Below are positions 1 through 8,682 of a stretch of 20,203 nucleotides of DNA, piece by piece. The notes under the pieces are model-generated. The model made no database searches, was not told the origin of the DNA, and saw only the letters and a program-made list of their open reading frames with translations. The stretch comes from Mesaphorura yosii (lineage: Eukaryota; Arthropoda; Collembola; Poduromorpha; Tullbergiidae), in assembly GCA_009869945.1 (NCBI GenBank), contig WIXG01000810.1, forward strand, positions 1 to 20,203, in the 5' to 3' direction. The translations under genes were made by a program, and so were the position numbers. Every line of letters begins with the position of its first letter. Position 1 is the stretch's first letter.

Positions 1-127
1 CTTGAGCAGACTTGCAAACTGCGAGACTTGGCTAATGGATGGGACTTTTAAAATTTGTCCCCCGCAATTCTACCAAATTTACACAATTCATGGACTCTAC
101 AAAAATGACATCGTCCCTTTGACATGA
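1..127 (+). pseudogene. MULE/FLYWCH-type transposase fragment
   Basis: Reading from base 2, 41 codons are open before a TGA at 125-127. They contain the signature WLMDGTFK followed by QFYQIYTIHG and then VPL. This is the start of the DDE catalytic core of MULE-type transposases that travel with FLYWCH zinc fingers, where the Asp of 'DGTF' is the first catalytic acid and 'F-Q-Y-IHG' follows. The homology stops at the TGA, where families of this kind would continue with a 'VYALLP'-like stretch, and the left end lies outside the window. I read it as a decayed remnant. Family recognition is by motif only. Confidence 0.6.
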
Positions 128-1246
128 CATCTAGGTTCTGTAAATTCTTCGAGTGCTCGTTCCGTCTCCCGTGCTAGCAAGAGTCAACGCATAATCATAT
201 CTGTTGCTGTTGCCATCCTGCTCCGTCCTCCGTCCTGGACCTGAACGAGAGTAAGAGAAAAAGACGGATGCGATGAAGTACAATTCTAATGCAATGCCGA
301 GATCTCATCTTCGGAAGCCGGATACGGTACGGGGTACGGTGGCTTGAGAAGAGAAAGCGAAGAAACTGGAATGAAAAAAAAGACCCGGGCATTGTCATGG
401 CTGTCACGCTCGATCTTTTATTCACGTAATTAGTAATTCTAAAAATGCGAGTTCGCAAACCCTGCACGCGCCATCCGCCCTAAAAAAAACACAAAGACAC
501 TGTCTGCGTGGAGCTCACACAGCGTTCGCAGAAGGCTGGTGTCCCACGCCAGTTCATAAAATCTTTTTACAACAATTTACCCTTCCTTGTCAGCAGTCGT
601 GGACAGGCATATTTACACTCTCAGATGAGAGCATAGGCAGCACAGGCAGACAACTCGTAGTGGTGGTTTGGTTGGCAGTTCACGAATGGCGATGCGGCGC
701 AAGGAAAGAAATTAGTTTGTTTCGCGATTCGCGTAATGTATTTACAAGAAAGATGAAGGACAAGACCAATTGCACCCGAAAACTTCTTTGCTCCAAACTT
801 CGCAATGACTACATCGAATTTTGGCTCGATAAAGTTCGATCGAAACTTGAATAAATTGCAGGTTACAAAAGCGGTGATTCTATCTTATCCTATGTTGTGT
901 TCCACGAAGTTTTATCCTCATGAAAGTTGCAGGCGACCCTGCCGTCCCTCAAATTCTACACGACTTCTGGTGATGATTGTCTCGTCTATGCCTGTCACAA
1001 TTATCTCTTCCCCTGCCGCTTTTGTAGCCCAATTTGTACCCCGAATCTGAACAGAAATTGAACGTGTCGTCGGCAATCCAAAAATTGTGATGTCAAACAC
1101 GTCAAATGTAATCAGCTCGCCGGTTTATTTATTCAGCCGGACAATTGAGGAAAATTGTGGCCCAAGAACTGGAAATCCTGAAGACAGCGCCCACGAAGCG
1201 TCGTCGTTCAGTAAGCTCATTCTTCGACTAGTCTCCCAAAGTAAAA
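128..1246. other. Intergenic DNA, no supported gene
   Basis: AT-rich sequence upstream of the chemoreceptor gene. The open frames here are short, several lack an ATG, and none shows a recognisable motif or convincing splice sites. No repeat array or RNA gene was recognised. The last few hundred bases presumably hold the promoter and 5' leader of the downstream gene, but I could not fix a TATA box or initiator. Confidence 0.5.
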
Positions 1247-2458
1247 ATGCTTTCGGAAAGGGAGTTGGCCGTTGTGTTGCATTACAGTCGAGTGGCGGTT
1301 CGGTACCGCCTGCCCATGGGGCTGCTGGAGCTGGAAGAGGAGCCAAAGCCGAAGCTAAAGACGACGAAGACGACGAGGAGAATAGCAGGAAAGTGGACCT
1401 GGCTTCAAGTCAATTGGCTGGTAATTTGCTGTAGAAAATTGGCCGGGTTTCGGCACGTCGGGTACTTGGGGCTCGCAGTTTACCTTACAGCGTTCAGCGT
1501 GCTCCGAATCTACGCCTGTGGGCACCGTCGTGGGGCCTGCACGCTGGAGCTGCAGGTGGTGTACCTCACAACGCTCCTCCATTGCGTGGCTGCGCTGCTG
1601 GGGAATCTGGGCATCTACCTCTGGAGGCAGGAGCTGGCCACAACTTTCAGGATGTTGCTTCAAAGTGCCCAAGCTACCGCGCCCCCGTCAAGGAAGCGTG
1701 AGAAATGGTTGAGTTTCGTTCATACGAGCCTGAAGCTCATCATTTTCGGTTGTTGCGCTCCTATCTTCTCCGCCGTTGATTTCCTATACTCCTGGAATAC
1801 CGTGGGAGGAGGGCTCGGTGTCGCACTTGCCTGCGTTCAGGGGGCGCTGATGTTAATCTTTACGTGTCTCTGCTACACGATGTGTGGGCAGGTGCTGGTG
1901 TTGCCCTTCCTGTACTTCAGCGTCGTCTTGGAACAACTCAGCGGGAACGAGCATCCGAAGAAAGAAGTCTCCGCCTACCGGAGCCTGTCCGTCCTCTCCG
2001 CCGCTTTCAACCTGAGCTACGGGCTGGCCGTAGTGCCCACTTTGAAACTCGTCGTAAGTGTGGGGGTGATGGGCTGTATTGTAGGAACAATTCGACTGGC
2101 CAACGCTGAGTCCAACGGCGGAGCCATGAGCGGGTACATCAGGGCTGGGTTGCTGGGGCTGGGGCTTTACTACCTCGCGGTGCTCGTCGCCGGAACAAAC
2201 TTCAGCAGTAGCCTGTGGGCCAAGTCGACAGAATACGTGAGGAAGTGGCGCCACGCCGAGCCTGAATCTGAATCGGAGCTTGAAGACGCGAGCATGCAAT
2301 CGCAATCAGGAAGAAAGTACATGAAATTGGTTGCTGACTCAATGGCCCCGATTCGGTTTGGCGTGGCGGGGTTGTACTACATGGAGAGGGAGGCCAAAGT
2401 GACCTTCCTGGACTTCCAGCTCAATGGAACTCTGTCCATGCTCATTGCTTTTCGGTGA
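1247..2458 (+). CDS. Gustatory-receptor-like seven-transmembrane chemoreceptor
   Basis: A single-exon reading frame of 403 codons starts at the ATG at 1247 and ends at TGA 2456-2458. The protein has a basic, Lys/Thr-rich cytosolic N-terminus (about residues 35-50) followed by hydrophobic segments at about 70-90, 100-126, 155-182, 193-225, 253-286, 302-322 and a last one near the C-terminus. The final segment, with APIRFGVAGLYYMERE then VTFLDFQLNGTLSMLIAF, has the form of the last helix of arthropod gustatory receptors, where a small-residue/FG helix precedes a 'T-LDF-L-N-' helix. Springtail receptors commonly carry this variant in place of the insect TYhhhhhQF motif. Such proteins act as ligand-gated cation channels in sensory neuron membranes. 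No intron was found, so either the gene is truly intronless or it arose by retroposition. The ligand is unknown. An orphan 7TM protein of another family is the main alternative. Confidence 0.72.
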   Translation: MLSERELAVVLHYSRVAVRYRLPMGLLELEEEPKPKLKTTKTTRRIAGKWTWLQVNWLVICCRKLAGFRHVGYLGLAVYLTAFSVLRIYACGHRRGACTLELQVVYLTTLLHCVAALLGNLGIYLWRQELATTFRMLLQSAQATAPPSRKREKWLSFVHTSLKLIIFGCCAPIFSAVDFLYSWNTVGGGLGVALACVQGALMLIFTCLCYTMCGQVLVLPFLYFSVVLEQLSGNEHPKKEVSAYRSLSVLSAAFNLSYGLAVVPTLKLVVSVGVMGCIVGTIRLANAESNGGAMSGYIRAGLLGLGLYYLAVLVAGTNFSSSLWAKSTEYVRKWRHAEPESESELEDASMQSQSGRKYMKLVADSMAPIRFGVAGLYYMEREAKVTFLDFQLNGTLSMLIAFR

Positions 2459-3103
2459 TTAAGTCACCGGGAAATAACTAGACGAATTTCTGATCATGCT
2501 CAGCATTACGCCCTACTTTGCCCTGGATTACTTGCAATTTCAAATTCAGATTTGACAGCACAATTCGTGTATTTTTGTTGTAGTCCGGGTCAAGCAGCCT
2601 GTCAATGCTAAATGCTATACGCTAAAATTTAGGAAGAATTCAGGCAGTGCGCGTCTTCACCGAGAGCGAAACCACTCTCACGTTAAGGAAAATCAAAAAC
2701 AAATATATTAAAGAATATGTGACAGAGTTGTGGATTGCAGGGTGCACGAACACCGCCTCCTGGAGCTCCACCCACCCGACCTGGACCAGTGGCTAAATTT
2801 TCAGCACATCTTAGCGATGAAGGACTTGACGCTAATATCTTGGCTCAGCTCAGGAACCTTGGGTACTTTTAAAGTCACACCACCGGCATCCATCCACCCC
2901 ACCACCACGACCCGACGCCGACAACAGACAAATAGCATTGGATCACGGAACCACAACACCCCCCCCCCCCCGCGGCCCGTCCTCTTCCGCGGCCCGTCCT
3001 CTTCCGACGGACCACGCGCTTCGTTCCGGAAGTTCTCCAAAATTCGGAGTGCCTGTCCTTTCACCTTTCATCTTTCTTTTCTTTCCTTAATGCACAACGA
3101 TAG
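2459..3103. other. Intergenic DNA with ATTAAA and short low-complexity tracts
   Basis: Downstream of the receptor gene lies a possible ATTAAA polyadenylation hexamer at 2707-2712, about 250 bases after the stop. Further on are a run of 13 C at 2959-2971 and a perfect 17-bp tandem duplication at 2972-2988 and 2989-3005. The open frames at 2730-3107 (+) and 2801-3064 (-) cover these low-complexity stretches and show no protein motif. Confidence 0.45.
2959..3005. repeat. Poly-C run followed by a 17-bp tandem duplication
   Basis: Thirteen consecutive C (2959-2971) are followed directly by two identical 17-base units beginning GCGGCCCGTCC. The arrangement suggests replication slippage beside a homopolymer. 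No function is implied. Confidence 0.85.
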
Positions 3104-3247
3104 ATGATGTTGTGCTTCAGCGCAGCTGTGCTACTGGCCGCCATTGTTGCCAACCCAAGCCACGGCGATTTACTGAATGCTTCGGCGTCATTCGCGAACT
3201 TCAACTCCGCCGCCGGCAACCGGATTCACATGAAACATGACTCATAA
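3104..3247 (+). CDS. Candidate 47-residue secreted peptide
   Basis: A short frame opens with two consecutive ATG codons (3104 and 3107) and ends at TAA 3245-3247. The first 21 residues look like a complete signal peptide: a hydrophobic core FSAAVLLAAIVA, then NPSHG with a small residue at the predicted cleavage point. The remaining 26 residues are rich in Ala, Asn and Ser, contain no cysteine, and show no dibasic processing site or amidation signal. A pyrimidine-rich stretch precedes the ATG. It could be a small secreted peptide, the first exon of a larger gene whose splice donor I cannot see, or a chance frame. I recognise no family. Confidence 0.3.
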   Translation: MMLCFSAAVLLAAIVANPSHGDLLNASASFANFNSAAGNRIHMKHDS

Positions 3248-3954
3248 GACGAACGAATTACTCATTCTGCTATTCGGCGTAGCAAATATATGTGTCGTTT
3301 CAGCTTCTTATCATTTCATTTACCATCCGAAATGGGCGACCGGCTCACCGCCAAACTGCTTACAAACAGTCTAGACCCGAGGTCAATTTTACTCTTGGTC
3401 TTTGATAAAGTCAGAATTTACATTTCTGTATGAAGACCACTACCAGCCGTGTGAAGCACACGTACTTATGCATGCAAGCTTTGCAGTCTGTCAGAAATTA
3501 CATTTTGTCATGTATAGTGTCCATTGATGCGCGAATAAATTGGTTGGAGATAAACTCTTATGAAATGTAAACCGGAATGTTAAAAGTGTTTACATAAAGC
3601 ATGCCAAGTTCAAGGTTGACTAGTGTCACGAATTTAATTGGCAGCTGCTCAATCTCACGATTTATGGGCTGAAGTATTTTTCGCCTCTGCTCTGTCTGCT
3701 CTGTTTTTCCAATTCAATTCTTTACTCGCCACGTATTTGTGTGCACCCTAACTTGAGTCTGGTCTCCTAAGTTTGCAATGCATGGCTCGGCGGAATGCAG
3801 ATGCAAAGAGAGAGAAACTGCCGCCATCGTTAAGATTACAAGAGCGGATCACTGCTTCGTTCAGGTGGGTTATGTCACATGTACGTATCGTGTATGGTCT
3901 GCAGTGAACCCCACCCCGACCAGCTCATTCTGTTGATGGCACGAGAGTAGGAGG
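3248..3954. other. Intergenic DNA, nothing recognised
   Basis: AT-rich sequence between the possible small peptide and the nuclease-like gene. No frame above background, repeat or RNA gene was recognised. Confidence 0.45.
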
Positions 3955-4151
3955 ATGGGTTGGAAACTATCTCTCGTAAAGTGCATCCCGCTTGTAGGCA
4001 CGGCAGTGTCTGTGGTCGAGGCTGGCGCCGCGTTACTCGATCGAGATCAGAAAGGATTTCTGGTCAAAGGGAGCCAGGCTGTGGTGAGTGGAGCGTTGGA
4101 CGTAGCTTTTGTTGCCACAGCTGGAACATCATCCATCTTTACGGTTCCTGT

Positions 4152-4159
4152 GAAAGGGG
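4152..4159 (+). repeat. 8-bp target site duplication, left copy
   Basis: GAAAGGGG lies directly outside the left end of the hAT element and is repeated without change at 6869-6876. Eight bases is the diagnostic duplication length for hAT insertion. Confidence 0.95.
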
Positions 4160-4175
4160 CAGAGTTGTTCAAGAT
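4160..4175 (+). repeat. hAT left terminal inverted repeat
   Basis: Sixteen bases beginning CAGAG, identical to the reverse complement of 6853-6868. Identity ends at base 17. Confidence 0.93.
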
Positions 4176-4623
4176 TATCTTATCTTAGACGAAACCATCT
4201 TCAAGATGGTTCATCTTATTATTTTGAGTTTCTAGTCGAAAAGTATCTTGAATTTTCCATCTTGATACTTTGCACAACAGAAAGTCATCTAGCATCTTGC
4301 ATTTGAGACAGCGCAACTTTTAAGATGGTTTGTTACCGACTTCAACATAGTACATGAGACAAGGTGAAGTCCATTTCCCTCTTCGCCGAGCCGAGCCGAG
4401 TCAAGAGACGCGAGTGCAGCAGCAGCAGAGACGACAATTCATTTATGTCTAGTCCGAGCTAAGCAGCTCAGAATCTGAATCAGTCCGCTTTTAAGCTGTC
4501 ATAGTCGTAGCTTCAGGGAATTCGTGTCTCGCAATTCTCGTCACAAATCGTAAGTTGCAATCACAGCAACAACATTCACCCCACATTATACTGTTTCCTG
4601 GTCAAGATTTTAGTAATTCTAGA

Positions 4624-6652
4624 ATGGGTGACCCAGACAGGAGTGCAGCCGAAAATCAAGGCATTGATTCAAATGCCACAATTTTACCAGTTATTTTAAA
4701 CGCAAAGTTTTTTACTGTAACGAGTCGAGAAGGAAACAAAGTCAGTGCAATTTGTGTCCAAAAGCGATTCATAAAACAATCAACGGTCATATCAACTCTA
4801 CAACCAATTTTCGAGAATATTTAAAGGTAATTAGTTAATTAGCCTGAAAAGTACTTCGAGAAATTAGGTATTCGAGCCCAATACAGTATTGTGATTATTC
4901 AAAACAGAGAAAGCATGCAGAGACCCTGCCGGAGTATGAAGACTGGAAGAAATCCAAGGAAGCTGATCTTAAAATTTCGATGAAGATAGCTAAGGCAGAA
5001 AGGAAAACGGCACCTGCCGCAACTAGTAGTATTACCGGATTTATCGCCGTAACTCCTCGAGTCAAACCAGTCACTAAGGGTGACAAGTTGCTGTTAAACT
5101 TTGTCATTGCGGGCATGCATCCCTTGTCTATCGAATTCTCAACAATGGCAACCAATGTCAAAAAATTAATTGAATCAAAGCATTTGTGTGCAACTGCTGA
5201 TATTTGGACATGTGGAAGTATGAGCAGAGCCTTCATGAGCTTGACTTTACATTGGGTAATTTGCACAGATCAGAATAGCAATAGGCAACATCTCAACCAT
5301 GTCTCAAATTACGTTTTCCACAATTCTACGCAGATAACAAATCAGTTCCAGCGGGAATCAATTGCGTTGGCTTGTGGTAGATTTAGAGGAACGCACTCTC
5401 ATGAAAATATTTCTGAATTATTGTCAACAATAATGGACGAGTACGGAGTTATGGTGAAACATGTCGAGAAAATTTTAACAGACAACGGAACGAATTTTGT
5501 TAAAGCCTTTAAACATTTTTCGTACAACTTGGATCATGAATCGAGCGATGAAGAGGATGGTAATGGAGGCACGAATTTTCTGGAAGTGGAGTCCCTGCTA
5601 ACAGTGAATGAAATTAAACTGCCACCGCACACACATTGAGCCTGATATGTGTCACAGATATAAAATCAGTTTCGGGAAAGTTGCACCGATCTGCTTTAGC
5701 GAAGTCTCAAGGAATTTGAAATAAGATATCGCGGTCTACGAAAGCTTCTGAAAGTGTGAAGGAAATATGTGGAAAAGCACTTCCACATCCGATTGTAACT
5801 CGATGGAATTCGATCTGGGATTGCTTGGTCGCCTTGTTGCAACAACGTGAGCATTTGGTCTCTATCTGCGAGGTCGTGCAAGTGGTCAAATTCAGCGAAG
5901 AAGAGCTGCAGTACATCAGTGATTATATCGAGTGCCTGAGACCAATTGCGGTTGGGTTAGATCGACTACAAGCCGACGAGTGCTACTTTGGTGAACTTTT
6001 GCCAACAATTTTTGCAATTATGCGACAACTGAAAGAATTGAAGATGCAAGACACATACAAAATTTGTTATGATTTGCTTGATGCATTATTGGCTGGACTA
6101 CAAAAGCGCTTCGGATATGTGCTGGACTTAAAGCCTCTGAGCTCTGACTACTTTATTCTTGCGACACTTTCACATCCATATTTTAAGCTTCGTTGGTCAG
6201 ATTGGCTAGACCCGATGAATAAACATGTATATGTGAACCGCATGAAGGAACTTTTAGTAAACAAGACGTTGGAATTACAGTGCATCGTAACCCCAGAACC
6301 TGGCACTCAGATATCCAAAGGTGACAATAAGCCAACTAAATCCAGGGACAGCTTCTTCTCATTTAAAATGGCTGAGAATAATCCTGAGACTCAGTCAGAC
6401 AAGAACCGCGATAAGGTCACACTGGAGTGTCTCAAGTATTTGGACGACAACGGAACGGAAATTACCATGCTAGAGAATTATTCGTATATTAAGCGGGTGT
6501 TCATGAAGTATAATACTCCACTCCCATCCAGTGCGCCAGTGGAGCGCCTATTTTCGTACGCTGGAATGATACTCTCGCCGAAGCGAAGACAACTTACTGA
6601 TCGAACTTTCGAAAAATTACTTCTATTGAAAGCCAACCGACACATAAATTAA
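4624..6652 (+). pseudogene. Degenerate hAT transposase (BED finger, RNase-H-like core, C-terminal dimerisation domain)
   Basis: The likely start is ATG 4624. The first exon encodes a BED-type finger region (KFFTVTS...KVSAIC) in which the expected Cys pair is lost and a frameshift occurs near 4790-4800; the BED tail NFREYLK is in another frame and ends at a donor at 4826/4827. Intron 4827-4907 (81 bp) joins to RKHAETLPEYEDW. A second intron, 5256-5333 (78 bp, no stop in frame), restores the conserved HW-I junction. The core follows with TADIW, RESIALACGRFRGTHS and TDNGTNFVKAF. A second frameshift near 5628 disrupts the 'LP-H-C-H-L-L' segment and a TGA at 5717-5719 stands where Trp is expected. 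The rest is open from about 5720 to TAA 6650-6652 and includes TRWNS and the hAT dimerisation motif SSAPVERLFSYAG. With two frameshifts and a nonsense codon it cannot make a full transposase. Confidence 0.88.
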
Positions 6653-6852
6653 CACTTTCTAATTAGTTTCATCTTGTAAAAACCATCTTGAAAATAAATT
6701 ATCTTTCATTTTGACCCTAAAAATTAGCCATCTAACATCTAGAATTTAGCATTCTCATCTTGATCAAATTCGAAAACCATTTTAAACCATCTTGTATCTT
6801 GGTTAAATTAAGACTATCTTGGAACAACCATTTTGAAGATGGTTTTTCAGTT

Positions 6853-6868
6853 ATCTTGAACAACTCTG
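6853..6868 (-). repeat. hAT right terminal inverted repeat
   Basis: Reverse complement of 4160-4175 with no mismatch. It directly abuts the right target duplication. Confidence 0.93.
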
Positions 6869-6876
6869 GAAAGGGG
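6869..6876 (+). repeat. 8-bp target site duplication, right copy
   Basis: Identical to 4152-4159 and directly outside the right terminal inverted repeat. Host coding sequence resumes in frame at 6877. Confidence 0.95.
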
Positions 6877-7811
6877 CCATGTTTGAAGGCGGCAAGATTG
6901 CGACAAAATTAATTGTACAACAAGCCGGCAAGTTGACGACCAATGTCGCCTTCAGGGCAGTCACAGATATAGCGGCTCAAGGAGTCCACAACAGCGAGGT
7001 GCCCAGGTACGTGAACAGTGGACCATCAAAACAACCCACGACTCAACGAAATTATTCCGCTCTGCAGGATGCGACGTAAATACTCAGGCCGTCCTGCAAG
7101 TACTAGTGGAGGAGGTGGCGGAGGCAGAAATGATCCATCGCGTGAAAATAGGCGCTCACACGAGGAAAAGAAGTTCTCCGAGGATGAAGATGACTATGAC
7201 ACAGGTTTGCCGTTCTCCACCGGTCTATCTGCTTGGGGTTCTCCCTCATTGATCCCCCCTGTCAATTTCATGCAGAGGTGGATCTCAATGAATCAAACCC
7301 CATCATCCGGGTTGAGCTCGGCGAATTGGGTTGTGTGAAACGACTGCGAGCCAAGATTTTCCCACGCCACCTGCGTGGGGCTCCAATGGTAAGAGGAAAA
7401 GGGTACACCCAAAGAGTCAGAAAGTTCATCGAACGCCTTGGACTCGTGAAAGGATACATTGATCCTAAAGAAAGATTGAGGGAAAACGACGAGGTGGGTC
7501 ACTTAGTAGCCTGGGTATTGGGCTGGCCCGATGACCTCACTTATAATTTCATCATAATGAGTCCTACCTGCAACAACGACTACTTGAACAAAGTGGAAAG
7601 TCCGATTCAGAAATTTCTGAATCAGGAGAAGGAAAATGACAAGGACGACGTGTTCGTGCAGTTGGATGTGGAAATGGTGTACGTGGACTACATGGCCGGA
7701 TGGGCACGCACACGCCCCAGATTCCTCAAGGTTACTGTCACGTACCCAGACGGGCGAGAACCCGAGGACCACGAATTTTCAAATGCCTGAATTAGCATAC
7801 CCGTCGTATTG

Positions 7812-7817
7812 AATAAA
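7812..7817 (+). promoter_or_regulatory. Polyadenylation signal of the nuclease-like gene
   Basis: AATAAA 22 bases after the stop codon at 7788-7790. Its presence at the right spacing supports 7790 as the real 3' end of the coding sequence. Confidence 0.6.
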
Positions 7818-8682
7818 AATTTTAAAATACTTGTCAAGAAATTTGTAATTCTCGAATAAATTCAGTCTTTACTGTCTCATTTGATAACTCGTTGATCATG
7901 ATTTTTTGCACATGCACCTGAATCATATACTCCGGGTTGAATGATGCTGCTGCCACGGTGGCGGGCGCCTGAGCCTCGGCCGCAGCTCGGAGTTCGTGAA
8001 GTGGGCGCTACCGAAGGCGTACCAGCAAAAGATCACTGTGCCCAATCCAAGCCCAACTTTAACGTCAAAGTTCAGCAGGTCCATGCCGCTGCCGACTGCT
8101 GACTGGGGATGCATCATTCATACATGATTCACGTTATTGTGAAATGGTGAATGTTGTAGCAATAAGCGAAGTATACGGATAGAACATGGCACGACAGGAT
8201 GAGAATTGCAGGAAGGTGACATCAGTAGGATGTGGACTACATAATTGGAAGAGATAAACCGTGGCCATGGCTGTGTGAGAACTCATTTCGTCATCACTTA
8301 CCATGTTCGCAAATCCTAGTATCCAATTCGTATGCATTCCGTTGACTAAAACTCGATTTCGCTCATGCTGTTTCATTTTCACGGCCGAGCTCCGCTTCGG
8401 CAAAAAAGTGAACCGTCCCAACCGCTGCGCTTCTCACCTAGTGTAAATTGTGAAACACTTTCTCTCTTTGATTGACATGTTTTGAATGAACTGCCGGTGC
8501 CTGAATGACTCACACGAGTCTTTTCACGCATAAGGCCCGTCTTGGTAACATGTTCAAGTGGGAATTTCCGCTACCTCGTCGCTTGCGAATTATTGAACAT
8601 AAAATGCCTGGCCGGCTTGGGCTCGCATTTAGTTTACCCTTCGGCCAATCTCCGTCACCTTTATTCTCTAATTTAGTTAACT
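7818..8682. other. Intergenic DNA with one weak reverse-strand membrane-protein-like frame
   Basis: Between the nuclease-like and crystallin-like genes. On the reverse strand at 8117-7923 a 64-codon frame contains one hydrophobic segment (VGLGLGTVIFCWYAFG), and an overlapping frame is also open. I recognise no family, no introns and no polyadenylation signal for it, so I do not call it a gene. The frame at 8134-8421 (-) has no motif. The last part presumably holds the promoter of the downstream gene. Confidence 0.35.

Larger units (their letters stand above)
4160..6868 (+). mobile_element. Complete hAT-superfamily DNA transposon (2709 bp)
   Basis: The element is delimited by terminal inverted repeats CAGAGTTGTTCAAGAT at 4160-4175 and its reverse complement at 6853-6868, 16 of 16 bases identical, flanked by a perfect 8-bp duplication. 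CAGAG ends are typical of hAT elements. Just inside the left end sits a 19-nt palindrome (4193-4211) built from AACCATCTT and AAGATGGTT. Copies of ATCTTG and AAGATGG recur through the first and last few hundred bases, the usual arrangement of subterminal transposase-binding motifs. The interior holds one degenerate BED/hAT transposase gene. Perfect ends beside a dead transposase suggest either recent mobilisation in trans or decay after insertion. Confidence 0.95.
3955..7790 (+). pseudogene. DNA/RNA non-specific endonuclease-like gene, split by a hAT transposon
   Basis: The first exon starts at ATG 3955 and is open to 4159, where a transposon interrupts it. The frame resumes in phase at 6877, because the 8-bp duplicated target at 6869-6876 is the extra copy. 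Two short introns follow with good consensus sites, 7007-7067 (61 bp) and 7205-7275 (71 bp), and the stop is TGA 7788-7790. The four exon pieces without the insert total 987 nt, or 328 residues plus stop. The N-terminal part is Gly/Ala/Val-rich and hydrophobic, and a Gly-rich hinge and an acidic stretch lie in exon 2. The C-terminal part matches the Endonuclea_NS_2 type fold: GHLVAWVLG with the catalytic His at 7500-7502, then NFIIMSPTCNND, a Glu-containing helix, and a closing RP...VTVTYPDG...F-N block. In bacteria this fold often forms the tip of polymorphic secreted nucleases. As the sequence stands, translation stops inside the transposon at 4186-4188 after 77 residues. No inactivating change was seen in the host exons themselves. 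Activity is not established. Confidence 0.68.

Noticed and set aside
660..1050. Plus-strand frames of 64 and 81 codons upstream of the receptor gene
   Set aside because: They overlap each other in different frames, have no motif, and sit in AT-rich background.
918..1100. Minus-strand frame with a beta-strand-like composition
   Set aside because: There is no ATG, no convincing splice acceptor, no recognised family, and a stop shortly upstream. It lies in the 5' flank of the receptor gene.
7923..8117. Minus-strand 64-codon frame with one hydrophobic segment, considered as a small mitochondrial membrane protein
   Set aside because: No match to a family I know, two competing frames in the same stretch, and no polyadenylation signal or introns to support it.
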